Source of the DNA: Thuidium tamariscinum
Lineage: Eukaryota > Streptophyta > Bryopsida > Hypnales > Thuidiaceae
Reading direction: 5' to 3'
NCBI GenBank assembly: GCA_947034885.2
Contig: OX344750.2
Span: forward strand, 7,794,501-7,858,500
DNA: 64,000 bases
Below are positions 36,601 through 47,261 of the stretch, in pieces. How positions within the stretch are numbered: position 1 is the stretch's first letter; every line of letters starts with the position of its first letter. The translations under genes and the position numbers were made by a program. The notes beneath the pieces were generated by a model. It was not told the origin of the DNA. It saw nothing but the letters and a program-made list of their open reading frames with translations, and did not search any database.

Positions 36601-37397
36601 GTAAAAGCCGTCCGAAATTTTTTACCGAGCGTTTTACCCAGCGACCGCTACGTCCGCCAGCGTCTAGACGTCTGAACGTCCGGACGTCCGATTTTTGGAC
36701 GCATTTTTGGAAAAATGCGGACGTCCGCACAACCCTGGCTGGTCCGCCCTTAAGTATGCTAGTCTGGTTCTTTAAACCAATTTCAAGTTGGAATCTTGGC
36801 TTATTTGGACATGCCTTTTAATTGGACATTCCTTGTAACTTTAGTAAGAATTTTGGAAGTTCCAATTTGGCAATAATTTAACGATATTCCCAGTGAGATT
36901 TTTGGGGAAATCCCTTTCCTAAGCAAATATGACTTGAAAGATAAGGTCCCTTCAAATGTTGCGGGTTCAAAGCTCCGTCGTCTCTTAAGGATTGTTGTAT
37001 TTTGAGAGTTCTATATGCAAAAGGAGGTACACATGACAGTGTTTAACCGAACTTTCACACTTTAACTTCCCAAATTCATTAGTATTGCTGAGTTTTGTGG
37101 CCAAAGGAGGTACACATGACAGTGTTTAACTGAACTTTGGTACTCAACTTAGGAATGTCCAGTGTCTAGTGTCTCAACGAATCAGTACTCAAAAAGTTAT
37201 GTGATCTAACGTATAAAAGTGACAATAAGTTGAAGGGGCCCTAAGCCTTCAAAGGTTCAACAATTGAACTAGAAATAAAAAAACCTTGGCCAAGCACTTT
37301 GGTCCAAGGGGTACTCCGACCAAGTCGGTAGCACAAGAATGAAGCAACAAAGTGTCGGTGCGAGAAATAAGGGTACTGGCAACCTCGAGGAGGGCCC

Positions 37398-37404
37398 TTA
37401 TATA
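37398..37404 (-). promoter_or_regulatory. LTR TATA box (left LTR)
   Basis: On the minus strand the sequence reads GGGTATATAAGGGCCC, a good TATA element in the direction of the gag frame. In this 3' LTR copy it would drive read-out into flanking DNA. Confidence 0.5.
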
Positions 37405-38968
37405 CCCGTGACCGGGCCCCTCTCGGTAATTGCCGGTGAAAACACTTTGTTACTTCCTACCCTAAACTACCCTAATGTAATTCCAAAATATTAGTTGTTT
37501 AATGGTGGAAATTTCTAAAAACATCCCCATTTTGTCAAAGAAATCTTGGCCAAATCAAATCCAAGATCTTAACCAAAAATATTTTGGAATTAACCCTAAT
37601 CTATCTAGATATTTTGCAAATTAATCCAAAGTTATTTCGAAAATTGTCTTTCTTTAGCCCAAAGATGGCTTTTTACGCAAGAAAGAGATCTTGACCAAAT
37701 CCAATCTTTGATTTTCCAAGAGATATTTCCAAAATCACCTCTAATTAACCGCATTTAACGATTAAAAAGTCAAACTAAGAGCTGACCCTCTCTATCTTTT
37801 AGGGAACAACTCGAAACGGAAAACCGTCTGCGCCATTGTCTTCAGAAGACCCCAATTAGCCTAAGGGACCCCTTACCCCTCACTCCTAGGCCATTTGCGC
37901 GCCCAAATTGGAATTACGGTAACCCCAATTAAAAGTCAAAAATCTAACTTTTAGGATTTGCGCAATTTGATGAATCTGTCAGGCTAGGGTTGTTAGGAAT
38001 GTCCGTGAGAGTAAGGAATGACTCCTTATTTGCGACAATCGGACATCATTCGCTCCTGATACGCCGGTCAACCCGCCGCCAACTCGTAACTTCTAGTGAA
38101 TTTCGATGTTGATGCCGGTTTTGGTAGTTGGGAATGTCGGAATGTCTTCAAACTTGACCGGGCGCTTATTAAGCACACAAAAACCTATCCTAATTTTTAG
38201 TGAGATTTTACCGCATCATATGTAATTTCTATGATTTTACGAACATTTCTATGTGCGGTTGACTTCCCATGGAGTCAATGTGGAATTTCGGAAAAATCCG
38301 AAATAAATTGGGTAAAATCTAGGGCACTCCTAGATTCTTGGTGTAAGTCCCACGCAACCTTGCACCTTTCTAATTTTAGCAATTTGGAATTACTTTGCCC
38401 AATTGGACAATTTAATTCCCGATGCCCGGGAATCTTGGACAATTGTTTGATTCTTGTTCGCTCTTGGCATGGCTCCTACCCTTGGAACACCTCTCTGTAG
38501 TCTTCAATCTCCGATCCTCCATTTTTTGCCTTGTGAAATTCGAATTCTCCAAATCCATTGTAGTGGTTTTACCTTCAAATTCAATTTATTCCAAAATTGA
38601 ACTTAAGCCCTGGTAACTCTCCCACACTTGTAGTAGACTCTTTTAGCTTAGTCAGTATGTCTTATGCATCCTTAAAAGGTTGACTTTGCACAGACATTCG
38701 CTAGGACTAACTAACTCTCTATTCTTTATTTCTCTCGGAATTACTAATTCTTCACATATACTTGCTTTGGAGATTTAGAATGATTCAAATTTCTAGCATT
38801 AGGAATTTTCCACCATCTAAGTTGGCTTTCCACCATTTTGGCATAGACTGACACCAAAACTCCCTCAACACTCTTTTTATATCTTTTTCTTGAATATTTT
38901 GACTAATTTTCGCTATTTAATTGCGAAAAATGGACCCAGAGTCCTGAGTGCCATCTCGAGGGCTTACA

Positions 38969-39810
38969 TATGACGGCCATCTGCGGTATGATTGGAAATC
39001 ATGAGAACCCAGACCTTGCTAATGCTTTATCCTGGGCAAACACGGTCAATCCACCCATGGTCTTGATTGGATCGGGATTCAATCAAGTGGCTTTTCACAT
39101 GTGAATGTACGTAACCTCCAAGCGGTACTCAAAAAACCGGACCTCATATAGTATGATTTGGAGTGAGTCAAGTAAGATGGAAATGTCACTTGTACATTTT
39201 TCAGGCATCATTATTCAGAAGGCCAATATAACTTTTATTAAAGTTACAATTGCAGGCCCATATGGGTTTAAGAAAATCTAAGGACCCAAATTCCTGTAAA
39301 GATCTCTAGTGTAGACCTAAAAGATCTAGACCTAAATCTTTGATTCTCAGCGGGTTCATGAATTTATCTTCAATAATTTTCTTGTTATATTCCAACTCAA
39401 ACGGAGTTGACTTGGAATTGTTTTGGAAGAAAGGATTCCATCATCTGCCTTGGATGAAACCAATTTAGACAATTGGAAAACTCATTACTCTTCCTAAACT
39501 GAATGGGGGGAAAAGAAAAAGTTGGAGCAGGTGTCACGCTTTCAATGCTTCTGGAGCACACTTGAAAAGTGTCTCCGGCCGTCAGCAGTCTCTTGCATGA
39601 CTTCCTGCATCTTGTCACTAGCTCAGGGGCGGGTGGCACCCCGGCGACGGCCCAAAGATCGAACCCTCGTCGCCGGTTTGAAATTATTACGGCCGACGCC
39701 ACACAGGCCATCGGCCTCCGACGGCTCGGAGACGTCCGTTGTCTCGTCGGGGCGGTATAAATACCCTTCTGCCGCTGCGCGGTGATCAGTTTACCTGCAC
39801 AAAACAACCG
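38969..39810. other. Retrotransposon interior next to the 3' LTR, no coding domain recognised
   Basis: No polypurine tract is visible beside the LTR. On the + strand, opposite to gag, a GC-rich stretch leads to TATAAATA at 39756-39763, which resembles a promoter. A minus-strand frame 39807-39397 is Arg/Ser/Pro-rich and is probably the continuation of 3' non-coding sequence. Confidence 0.4.
39756..39763 (+). promoter_or_regulatory. Possible antisense promoter TATA box inside the retrotransposon
   Basis: GGCGGTATAAATACCC follows 80 bp of GC-rich sequence. Direction would be antisense to ORF3. Position-only evidence. Confidence 0.3.
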
Positions 39811-40494
39811 CTAACATATCCCAAGAAAAGAAGTGAGCTGCCCCATCACTTCTAAAACGTAGGCAGGCCAACGGTGACGAGGAAGAATGCGAAGAGGGCC
39901 ACGGATTGTAAATTCGTGTCCGCCCTCCACCGTCCTCCGGTTGATGTTGATAACTTCGGCGAGATTCGCAAACTGGCCTTCCAACATGACGTCGTTGCCC
40001 GGTTGCAAAATCTCGTAATTCTCCAAATAGATCAATAGTGATTTGGCTCTTAGCGGCCAGGGGCCTAAATCCTCTTGTACTGAAGGGATTCTCTCCAACG
40101 GTCGCTCACGGCCGAGTTGTATTTCCTCATCCTGCGGTCGTCTTCGAGTGTTTGGTAACTGAGATAGTTGCATTGAATCGTCTGGTGTCTATGACATTTC
40201 TTGTAAAGTTGGGTTGTCCGTGGGCTCTTGCATAAGCTCCTCCGTAACTGGTAACGGTGGTGAGTTGATAGTGTTGGTTCCTACTGCTACTGGTGATGAA
40301 AACGGTGTAGGTGGTGGTTCTTCCGATCTGGATTCATCCGTGGGCGTTGATATGGATTCTTCCGGGGGCTGTACTGGCTCTACTGGGCTCTCCAGGGGCT
40401 CGGACTCTCGCTCTGCCATGGTCTCCACTCTCGGCTCCTCCGGGTTCTCTGTCATTGAACTATGTGAATAAGTAGGCATTTCTTTGCCCATCAA
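39811..40494 (-). pseudogene. Retrotransposon ORF3 (unknown), one in-frame stop
   Basis: A 228-codon minus-strand frame downstream of protease, interrupted once by TAG at 40189-40191. The first half (from MMGKEMPTYSH) is rich in Pro, Glu and Ser. The second half has a compact, apparently beta-rich segment (LLIYLENYEILQPGNDVMLE, then INRRTVEGGHEFTIRGPLRI). It sits where polymerase or an extra 3' ORF would be in full elements, but shows no reverse transcriptase, integrase, chromodomain or envelope feature. I do not recognise it; it may be a separate 3' ORF of this lineage. Confidence 0.5.
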
Positions 40495-40532
40495 ACTAAT
40501 CTAATCTACTCCTAAAGCATTTGGTGGAATGA

Positions 40533-40748
40533 GTGGAGCTCGCCATCCTACGTCCCTGCATCTTCGCGCACAGGTTTAGGGTAGGTCGAATTTCTCTTCC
40601 AAAGACTAATCATGGAGCTCGCCATCCTTCATCCCTGCATCTGTCTATCGCGTAGGTTCAGGTTAGGTCGAATTTTGATAGTCCTAATGTAATAGCGTCG
40701 CCATCCTACGTCCTTACATCTTGGCGCACAGGTTCAGGGTAGGTCGAT
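40533..40748. repeat. Three imperfect tandem copies (~80 bp period)
   Basis: GGAGCTCGCCATCCTACGTC followed by CTGCATCTT...GCACAGGTTTAGGGTAGGTCGA occurs at about 40533, 40612 and 40694 in the retrotransposon interior. Function unknown. Confidence 0.75.
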
Positions 40749-42367
40749 CAAATCCTAATCTAATTGGTCGACTTGGATTCATCGGTGCACTGATCTTCGG
40801 CTCTACTGGCTCTGAACTTGGCTATCCGGTTCACGTCGCCTTCTAAGCTAACAAAACCAAGGATGGAACATCCCGGCTACGACTACTAGTTGAAAGTACA
40901 AGAGTCAAGCTCTGTCTTTTATACTAGAGTTGGGCACAAACACAAGTGGAAAGGGTTAGAGTTGGTTAACACTGGATGACCAGTGTCTTTTCTTTTACGC
41001 TAATTCTAGATACAGACAAGTCCATAAAGAAACTTCTTGGAGAAGCTTGGAGCTCACGTACTTCCGGCCTTATTTTTATAAGGTTGCTTCTTCATGAAGC
41101 TTGGCTAGTCCGTTATTTCCAAAAATCGCAACCATTGGTTGAATAAGCATCGCTACACCGATATTTATCAACCTAACAGTGGATGAATGTCGAGGCTTGC
41201 ACACTCCCGGCCTTCATTCCGCTGTCAGTCACTAAATATATCGTTTCCTCAACATACTAAGCAACAGGGCTTGGATTAGCATTGGTGGCCCAATGCCTTT
41301 TCTTTTACGCTTCCCCACATTTAGATTTATGAATATTCCAAGTATATGATACGAATCTCGAGTCTTATACCCAACAAGGGCTCCGGAGGACCTAGTCTAC
41401 TCTTAGGCGAGAATTACGTCTAGTGAAGCAATCCAGAGGCCAGGGAGGCTTCGCCATGAAGATATCCCATACTTATAATAGCACAAACTTCCATGTGAAG
41501 TTACAACCAAAGATAATTGAATTTGAATAAGTTATTGATGCACCACCGATTTCGGAATAAATATTCGTTAACATCTGGTGTACCAAGATCAAAGTTTGTA
41601 GGTTGGCCAATATTTTGATCCAACCATAATGGTAATTCGTTGTCTGAGTGAATATGCTCCAAATTTCAAATCCCCATGGGTAATTTGAATTTGGTGCAAA
41701 TAAAGGGTTGACAAAACGTACCTATTGATCATAAAACGCGTACCAAGAATCTTAATTCGAGGTAATCATTAGTAAATTGGATACACCCCTTTGAATAGGT
41801 GTTCCAACGGTTTTGAAGGTTTTATCCTCCACAATTCGGATTTCTCCGAGCAAGAGTAATTTTTGGATTTTTAGATTTTTAATTTTTTAGGATTTTTTCA
41901 TAATAAAAGGAAATCAATTCAAAAAGAAATTTTTTTGCAGTGAAGGTTGTAAGAATCGAAGTCCCTTGGTCGTCCGTATGGAGGTACCGATAGAATTTTC
42001 TTAGTTTAGGCATGGTAGGTACTAAGAAGCCCTTATTTTTACATGATTTCCAAAAGTGGGCAACTTAAGTAACTTCTTGAAGAAGCTAAGTCTTTTCAAA
42101 TCTTTTGCCCTAAGGTTGATAGAGTCTGGTTTTAAAACTCTATTTGGGAATCACAACCAACTTTTGAAAATCAAAACCATGGCTAAGTAAGTACTTAGAA
42201 CCTTCAACCTTCCAAAGCAACACTCTATTTTTGTATTTTTGGGTCTTTTGTTGTTTTTGGTTTTAGCAAATAATTGAAATCAAATAGCAAATAAAATTGA
42301 AATAACTTGAAAGCAATAAATCAAATAGCAAAGCAAAGAAAAGCAAAATAAATGGAATTCCCAAACT
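40749..42367. other. Retrotransposon interior between ORF3 and gag-protease, no domain recognised
   Basis: This 1.6 kb is where reverse transcriptase would be expected. Both strands are full of stops and I see no polymerase, RNase H or integrase motif. Confidence 0.5.
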
Positions 42368-44920
42368 TTATGGGTTTGAGAGGTGGGTGGAAAATACTCG
42401 AAAGCAACCACACAAAATTTTGTTAGAGGTTCGTACCCATTTTTTGAAAACGTCAGTTTTCTTCAGTGATGCTTTCGTTAATCGTTGTTGGTAGATTTCC
42501 GGGGCATTTGTAATATTGTAAGGGGAGTTTACAAATACCATTTCTCCATGCGTAGATGGCACCGATCGCAAAGCTTCTTGTCTGTGTATGTGTGCATCCG
42601 GAGGCGGTAATTCTTCTGAGTCAGCACCTTGGCTGCTTTGCGAAGAACTACCCACAGCTGGTCTTTTATAGGTATGTCTTGGTCGCTTGAGTCGATTGTA
42701 ACTGTGATAAGGGTGGTACCGTTGCTGCCGCTTTACATCATCAATCGTGTTTAATACCTCTCTTTGGGGATTCGCCGTCATGTTAAAAATCAAATTAAGA
42801 TGTTGTTGTTGCTCTATCGGATTTGGAGCCGGGCTTGGACACTGGAGCTGAGTTTGTGTGTGATACCTCTTATTAGGGCATTGGAACATTCGGGGTAGAC
42901 TGTGACAAGAGTCACAAGTTTCGTGGTAGGTAGCTCCGTCGTGTGGTCCGAAGCGGTGGGGTAGGGTAGGAGGGTTGATCATCCTCCGTAGGTCCGCTGT
43001 CCTTCGCCGGTGTACTCGGGCTCTTGTTCTCGGCATTTGGTCATATCTTCTTCCAGGCGGCGGTAATATTGGTCCAAAAATGGATTCTATTCGTAGTTGT
43101 AGTGGTTGATTTGTGCGGTCTCTTAGCGTTGACCCTTGAGTTGTCGGGTTTCCTTGTCTAGTTGGAAATTCCCGGTCCGGAGTGTAAAATCGGTCTTCTT
43201 CAGTCAGTTGAGCTTCGGGGTCATTTACTTCCCCTTGCGTTATAACAAATACTTCATCGCCCGAATAAGAATGTTTTTGGATCCATTTTGCAAAAGTTCC
43301 GTCGTCTACGTAATCATATAATCCGGGACCAATGCATTTAATGGGGCCTAGATCCACCATAGCCTCTACCCTTCGAGATTGGATGGTTGGCAATTCATGT
43401 TTGCCTTCAAATCCTAGAAGCGGGCCACGAGAAACTATGGCGACCATAGTTCGGGAATTTTCTGGGCCGTAAGTGAAGGTGGGTCGTTTCTCAGCCCAGT
43501 TCACAATTCCTCCACATTGCCGAAGGAATCCCCTTCCTAATAGAAGCGGGTACCCTTCATTAGCCTCCTCTTTAAGTTTAAAAACTTCAAAAGTGACTAT
43601 ATAGTCAACGCCCCCAGTTTGTATGCGAAGATCCTTGATTCGACCTAATGACCTGACAGAACTTTGGTCAGCGCATTTTAACGTAACATAAGATGGGTGA
43701 GTGACTTTTAGCCCCAACTTATCCATGGTAAAGGCAGGCATGATGTTTACACTGCTCCCATCGTCTACTAGAACCCTCGGGATAACTTTATCGACAATTT
43801 CTACGTCGATTTCCACTGCATCAAAAGTTTCCTTTGAGTTTCTTAGATCGGGAATCAATTCCACCTTGTTGACTTGGTCCACTCGTCTCTGATTTCGCGG
43901 CATCGTGGCTCCTTCCTTCATCTGCCTGCGCAACTGTGGGGCTAGTTGTATTAACTGCCCAAATGATATGTCTGCTTTTGCCCGAGCTAGATCTTTCCAT
44001 AAATCATATGGATAAGAAGGGTTGGTGGATTTTGGGGCTTTTACCCGAGTCTTGGTCGCGGGTGGAGGGTAAATACCATCGTTATCGATGAATTGATATT
44101 CATCCTCATCTAAGCCCATTTGTATTGGCGGGTTTAGATCAAATTGTACCTCCTTGGCGGTTTGTTGTACGGTTTGTTGTAAATCGGAGATCCTTGGTGA
44201 TTCTTCCGATGAATCTGAACTACTTCCATCATCTTCTTCTTTCGGACTTTCGATAACAGCCGGTAGAGGGGAGACGGTAGTCTGGGCCCCGCCCCTGGTA
44301 ACCACTAAGGTTGGAAGTGTGGTCGGGGTCCCGTGTTCTATCAGCTCCACGAGAAGTGAGGTTTGATTGTTTTTAGACGGTTGTGAATTTTGAAAGTCTA
44401 GGAACCTCACGTCTTGCACACTTTGCGTGTTGTTGAGCGGAATAATCCCCTGAGCGGTTTGTAATGCTTCTGGGGCCGCATGAGTCTGTCGTTGAGTAGT
44501 ACAGTCGAAAAATAAATCTGGGGGTCCTGCCTCCGGTCTTGGTTCCGTGTATCTAGCCCCTTGCTGATTATTTTGAGCTTGTCTGTTGTAGTCGGCTTGT
44601 GGAGATTCTAACGGGATTATCTTGTCCCGTGCCATGCAACGAGTCGTGGGATGATGGTCTCCGCACCTCTCGCATATGACGTTGTTTTCCACCCAACAAC
44701 GTCCTGGTTCATGATTCTTTTTGCAAATATTGCATACAGGGTATCCTTGATTTTGTCTTCCAGGCGCGTTGGGATGTCGATAAGGCTCCGATTGTTGCGG
44801 GCCCTTTGGTCGTTGTTGCCTTTGCGGTTGCGGTTGAGATTCTTTGAGTAGAGGACAGAATGGTGGTGTGTGATTTGGTTGGCCACAATGATTACACCAT
44901 ACCCCCGTTGTATACGACCC
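42368..44920 (-). CDS. gag C-terminus (zinc knuckles) and retropepsin-like protease
   Basis: An open minus-strand frame of about 850 codons from after the stop at 44921-44923 to the stop at 42368. It begins with CNHCGQPNHTPPFC (CX2CX4HX4C), then CNICKKNHEPGRC and CERCGDHHPTTRC (both CX2CX3HX4C), three zinc knuckles that would bind packaged RNA. Further on is the aspartic protease core VLVDDGSSVNIMPAFTMDKL with the later LLLGRGFLRQ, as in plant Ty3/gypsy retropepsins. The C-terminal third contains a Cys/His stretch (ETCDSCHSLPRMFQC) and a basic Tyr/His/Arg-rich tail, with no polymerase. Same frame as the gag pieces upstream. Confidence 0.8.
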   Translation of the reverse strand, partial: GSYTTGVWCNHCGQPNHTPPFCPLLKESQPQPQRQQRPKGPQQSEPYRHPNAPGRQNQGYPVCNICKKNHEPGRCWVENNVICERCGDHHPTTRCMARDKIIPLESPQADYNRQAQNNQQGARYTEPRPEAGPPDLFFDCTTQRQTHAAPEALQTAQGIIPLNNTQSVQDVRFLDFQNSQPSKNNQTSLLVELIEHGTPTTLPTLVVTRGGAQTTVSPLPAVIESPKEEDDGSSSDSSEESPRISDLQQTVQQTAKEVQFDLNPPIQMGLDEDEYQFIDNDGIYPPPATKTRVKAPKSTNPSYPYDLWKDLARAKADISFGQLIQLAPQLRRQMKEGATMPRNQRRVDQVNKVELIPDLRNSKETFDAVEIDVEIVDKVIPRVLVDDGSSVNIMPAFTMDKLGLKVTHPSYVTLKCADQSSVRSLGRIKDLRIQTGGVDYIVTFEVFKLKEEANEGYPLLLGRGFLRQCGGIVNWAEKRPTFTYGPENSRTMVAIVSRGPLLGFEGKHELPTIQSRRVEAMVDLGPIKCIGPGLYDYVDDGTFAKWIQKHSYSGDEVFVITQGEVNDPEAQLTEEDRFYTPDREFPTRQGNPTTQGSTLRDRTNQPLQLRIESIFGPILPPPGRRYDQMPRTRARVHRRRTADLRRMINPPTLPHRFGPHDGATYHETCDSCHSLPRMFQCPNKRYHTQTQLQCPSPAPNPIEQQQHLNLIFNMTANPQREVLNTIDDVKRQQRYHPYHSYNRLKRPRHTYKRPAVGSSSQSSQGADSEELPPPDAHIHRQEALRSVPSTHGEMVFVNSPYNITNAPEIYQQRLTKASLKKTDVFKKWVRTSNKILCGCFRVFSTHLSNP

Positions 44921-44998
44921 TCACTCATGGTGTAGTGGTGGCGCTTGCTTTCCTTGTCCTCGTACTAAGCATGACATTTGCTCTGTCAATTCTCGTAC

Positions 44999-45445
44999 CT
45001 ACTTAGTCATCTCGTTGGTGACGTGTCGCATTTCGGTACGTAATAGTTCCAGCCCATCAGTGGGTGCTGGTAAAAGTAAGGGAGGCCCTATGGGGTCCCT
45101 GACGGCTAACGGAGCAGGGTTGTGAACTACTTCTATTGAACCGTTTTGATATGTCACTGGATTAGCGACTTGTTGATGATGGACTGGTATGAATGCAGGT
45201 ATAGGTTCTTTTGCTTTTCGTACCATTCGTTCGTTTTCTTTATCAATCTTTTCCACCTCCAACGCTGCTTCAATTGCGTTCTCCAAAGTTACCGGTCGTC
45301 GAGATAATATATCTCGGATAGTCGAAGTAGAGTCAATCCCTTGGATAAAGTAATGTCGGATGGTTCCATCATTGAGGAGATTCCCCACAAAACGGGTACG
45401 CACCATTTGAAATCGCCGTACATATGCCGTAATGTCCTCCGTCGT
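44999..45445 (-). pseudogene. gag middle part, after an in-frame TGA
   Basis: It continues in the same frame as the gag N-terminal part (ITAYVRRFQMVRTRF onward) after TGA at 45446-45448 and ends at TAG 44999-45001; another TGA follows at 44921-44923. It covers the end of the retrotransposon gag domain and a Pro-rich linker. Three stops in one otherwise open frame mark gag as broken in this copy. Confidence 0.7.
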
Positions 45446-46009
45446 TCATCGTCGCAAACTGTTTAATGCCGTAAGGGCTTGTTGCTGGCCAGTTTCAGGC
45501 CTGAAATAACGTAGAAAGGCTGCCTGTAATTGAAGCCATGTGGTAAAGAATCTAGCATCATGTGATCGATACCACGAATAAGCGGTTCCCACCAAAGTGT
45601 TGGGAAACCAGATCAAATAGTAGCCATGGTCAAAGACCAGGTTGGAAATAAGAATTTCCTCGAATCTTTCCACATGTGCGGCCGGGTCATCATCTCGTGA
45701 GCCCGAGAATCGAGGTAAATGATGAGGAATGGGTATTTCTCTTAATCCTCGCGGGACCACAATGGGAAGCCCCCTTGGAAGCATCATTAGGTCGATAATA
45801 GGTACTGCGGGGTCCTCTACCCTGTCCCCTTCAGGTGTAGGCGGCCTCGGTGGTTGCATCGGATTAGTATCCATAGTTGGTGTTGTTGGAGATGGTCTTC
45901 TTTCCTCTCCTTCTGATGTTGTAGCTTGGTCTTGTGATGTAGTGTTTGTTGATGTTGTTTGTGATCGTAATACGCGAGTAGATTTAGGTGTAGTGGGTTT
46001 TGGTGGCAT
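45446..46009 (-). pseudogene. gag N-terminal part (retrotransposon gag domain)
   Basis: It starts MPPKPTTPKSTRVLRSQ with a Ser/Thr/Pro-rich leader, then LPRFSGSRDDDPAAHVERFE and WLQLQAAFLRYFRPETGQQQ, the pattern of the Ty3/gypsy retrotrans_gag capsid domain. It stops at TGA just after SLRR, where the family continues; the continuation is in frame. Confidence 0.8.
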
Positions 46010-46128
46010 TTAAGACATATGTGAGTCTTGGTTCACACAAATCCAATCCAATCATATAGCATAATATGAACATACACGCAAATCCTCACCAATCCACGCC
46101 AAATACGATAGTATAGTAACTGATAGAG

Positions 46129-47083
46129 CTAGCTGCTAAGCCCTATTGGTGCTAGAATAACCTTGTCTGCACAGACCAAGGTACTGACTATCTCCGTCGT
46201 CGAAGGTCGGACCTCGAAGAAGTACGGTGCCTGCTCGCTCTCCACGTGCTCGATGTCCACCCGATGCTCCTCCCAAGTCTCCTGGTTGTTGAAGAAGGTG
46301 GTGTTCTCGATGCGGTCGATGCGGGTCCTCAAGCTCCGGCTCGGATATGAGTAGAAAAGTGGATGGAACGCCGGTCGGTGGACGTACTCACCCCCTGGCG
46401 CGGTGTATACAGAGACTCGATAGTCCTCTGCGTCCTGACACGCCTCACAAGCTGTACTATACTCTGCAATGTATAGTAACTGAGACTCTGGCCCAAGCTC
46501 CGTCGGAACTAGTCGAGTAGAGATGCCCCTGCAACAGTCTAGGGTCAACCTCTTACTCCCACTATGCTCCCCGTGAAATGCCCGGAACTCACGACGATCA
46601 ATGTAAGGGTTGTCGTGAAACTTGGTCGAGTCAAAGACTGAAGTATCAAACTGAAACTGCCCCTCCACCTCAACTTCGAAGGGACCTGGATAGCGGATCT
46701 CCACGTAAGGAGCTGCTGGTAATGGACCAAGAGTGGTATAGGCCGGATAGCCGGCCTCCTGACACTCGTGGATAAAGGCCCTCTCAAATCTCCACGAAGC
46801 TAACACAAGCTTCCAATAGAGTAGGAGGCAACGCTGAATCTCCTCCTCGCCCACTCCAAAGTGTCCTACGGCCTATGCCTGAACAATAGATGGTGTATAG
46901 GCGTTCGGGTCGTATAAATACCTGTGAGTCAGCTGACTCCAGAACTCGTACGAAATCCCAAGCAAAGTCGGTCCCAGCAACAATGTCTCCACGGACAGAG
47001 ACTAGTTCGGTACCGGATCGGTACGAGTCTCGGGCGGCTTTGGATAGGTCTTGCGAGGTCGGTCCCGCCTCGTCAGCAACCAA
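46129..47083 (-). pseudogene. Retrotransposon ORF1 upstream of gag (unknown, frameshifted)
   Basis: Two overlapping minus-strand frames (47083-46784 and 46854-46129) read as one decayed protein of more than 300 residues. A frameshift near 46920 and a TAG near 46875 separate them, and neither piece begins with ATG. The larger part contains LLYWKLVLASWRFERAFIHE and YIDRREFRAFHGEHSGSKRL. No domain recognised. An extra ORF before gag is a known feature of Ogre/Tat elements; similarity to those proteins is not established here. Confidence 0.5.
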
Positions 47084-47261
47084 ATATCGAAGGGCCTCAA
47101 GATCGGTATGGGCTCTGGTGGGATGAAGCCCTAGAACCCCTCTTGTAATTTAAGGTGAGAGGCTAGTGAGCTGTTAAGAAGATAAATTCTTTTCAAGCAA
47201 TCCTAATCCTCTTTCTAGTAAAATTTTAAACCTATATAGTGAGCTAATCCGGAAATTAGTC

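Larger units (their letters stand above)
35939..36737. mobile_element. hAT-type non-autonomous element with giant hairpin (799 bp)
   Basis: The ends CAGGGTTGTGCGGACGTC and inverse GTCCGCACAACCCTG are typical of hAT termini and give an 8-bp target duplication. The interior is very GC-rich, with many CCGTCCGCC-type units on both sides of a long palindrome. It is absent from the other LTR of the same retrotransposon, so it arrived after the retrotransposon. No transposase. Confidence 0.85.
34390..38968 (-). repeat. LTR (left; 3' LTR in element orientation), with hAT insertion
   Basis: 4579 bp, starts TGTGAGCGCTC and ends GAGGGCTTACA. It matches the right LTR almost base for base, apart from a 799-bp hAT-type insertion, extra copies of a C-rich minisatellite (CTCCCCAGCGACCC units about 35790-35930) and about a dozen substitutions that I could spot. 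It contains two copies of AAAGGAGGTACACATGACAG 83 bp apart (near 37020 and 37103). Confidence 0.95.

Noticed and set aside
38231..38500. 89-codon + strand frame, identical at 50268-50537
   Set aside because: Identical only because it lies in the two LTRs; no protein features.
40749..42367. Hidden reverse transcriptase or integrase
   Set aside because: I looked on both strands for YxDD, HHCC and DDE patterns and saw none; a profile search would be decisive.
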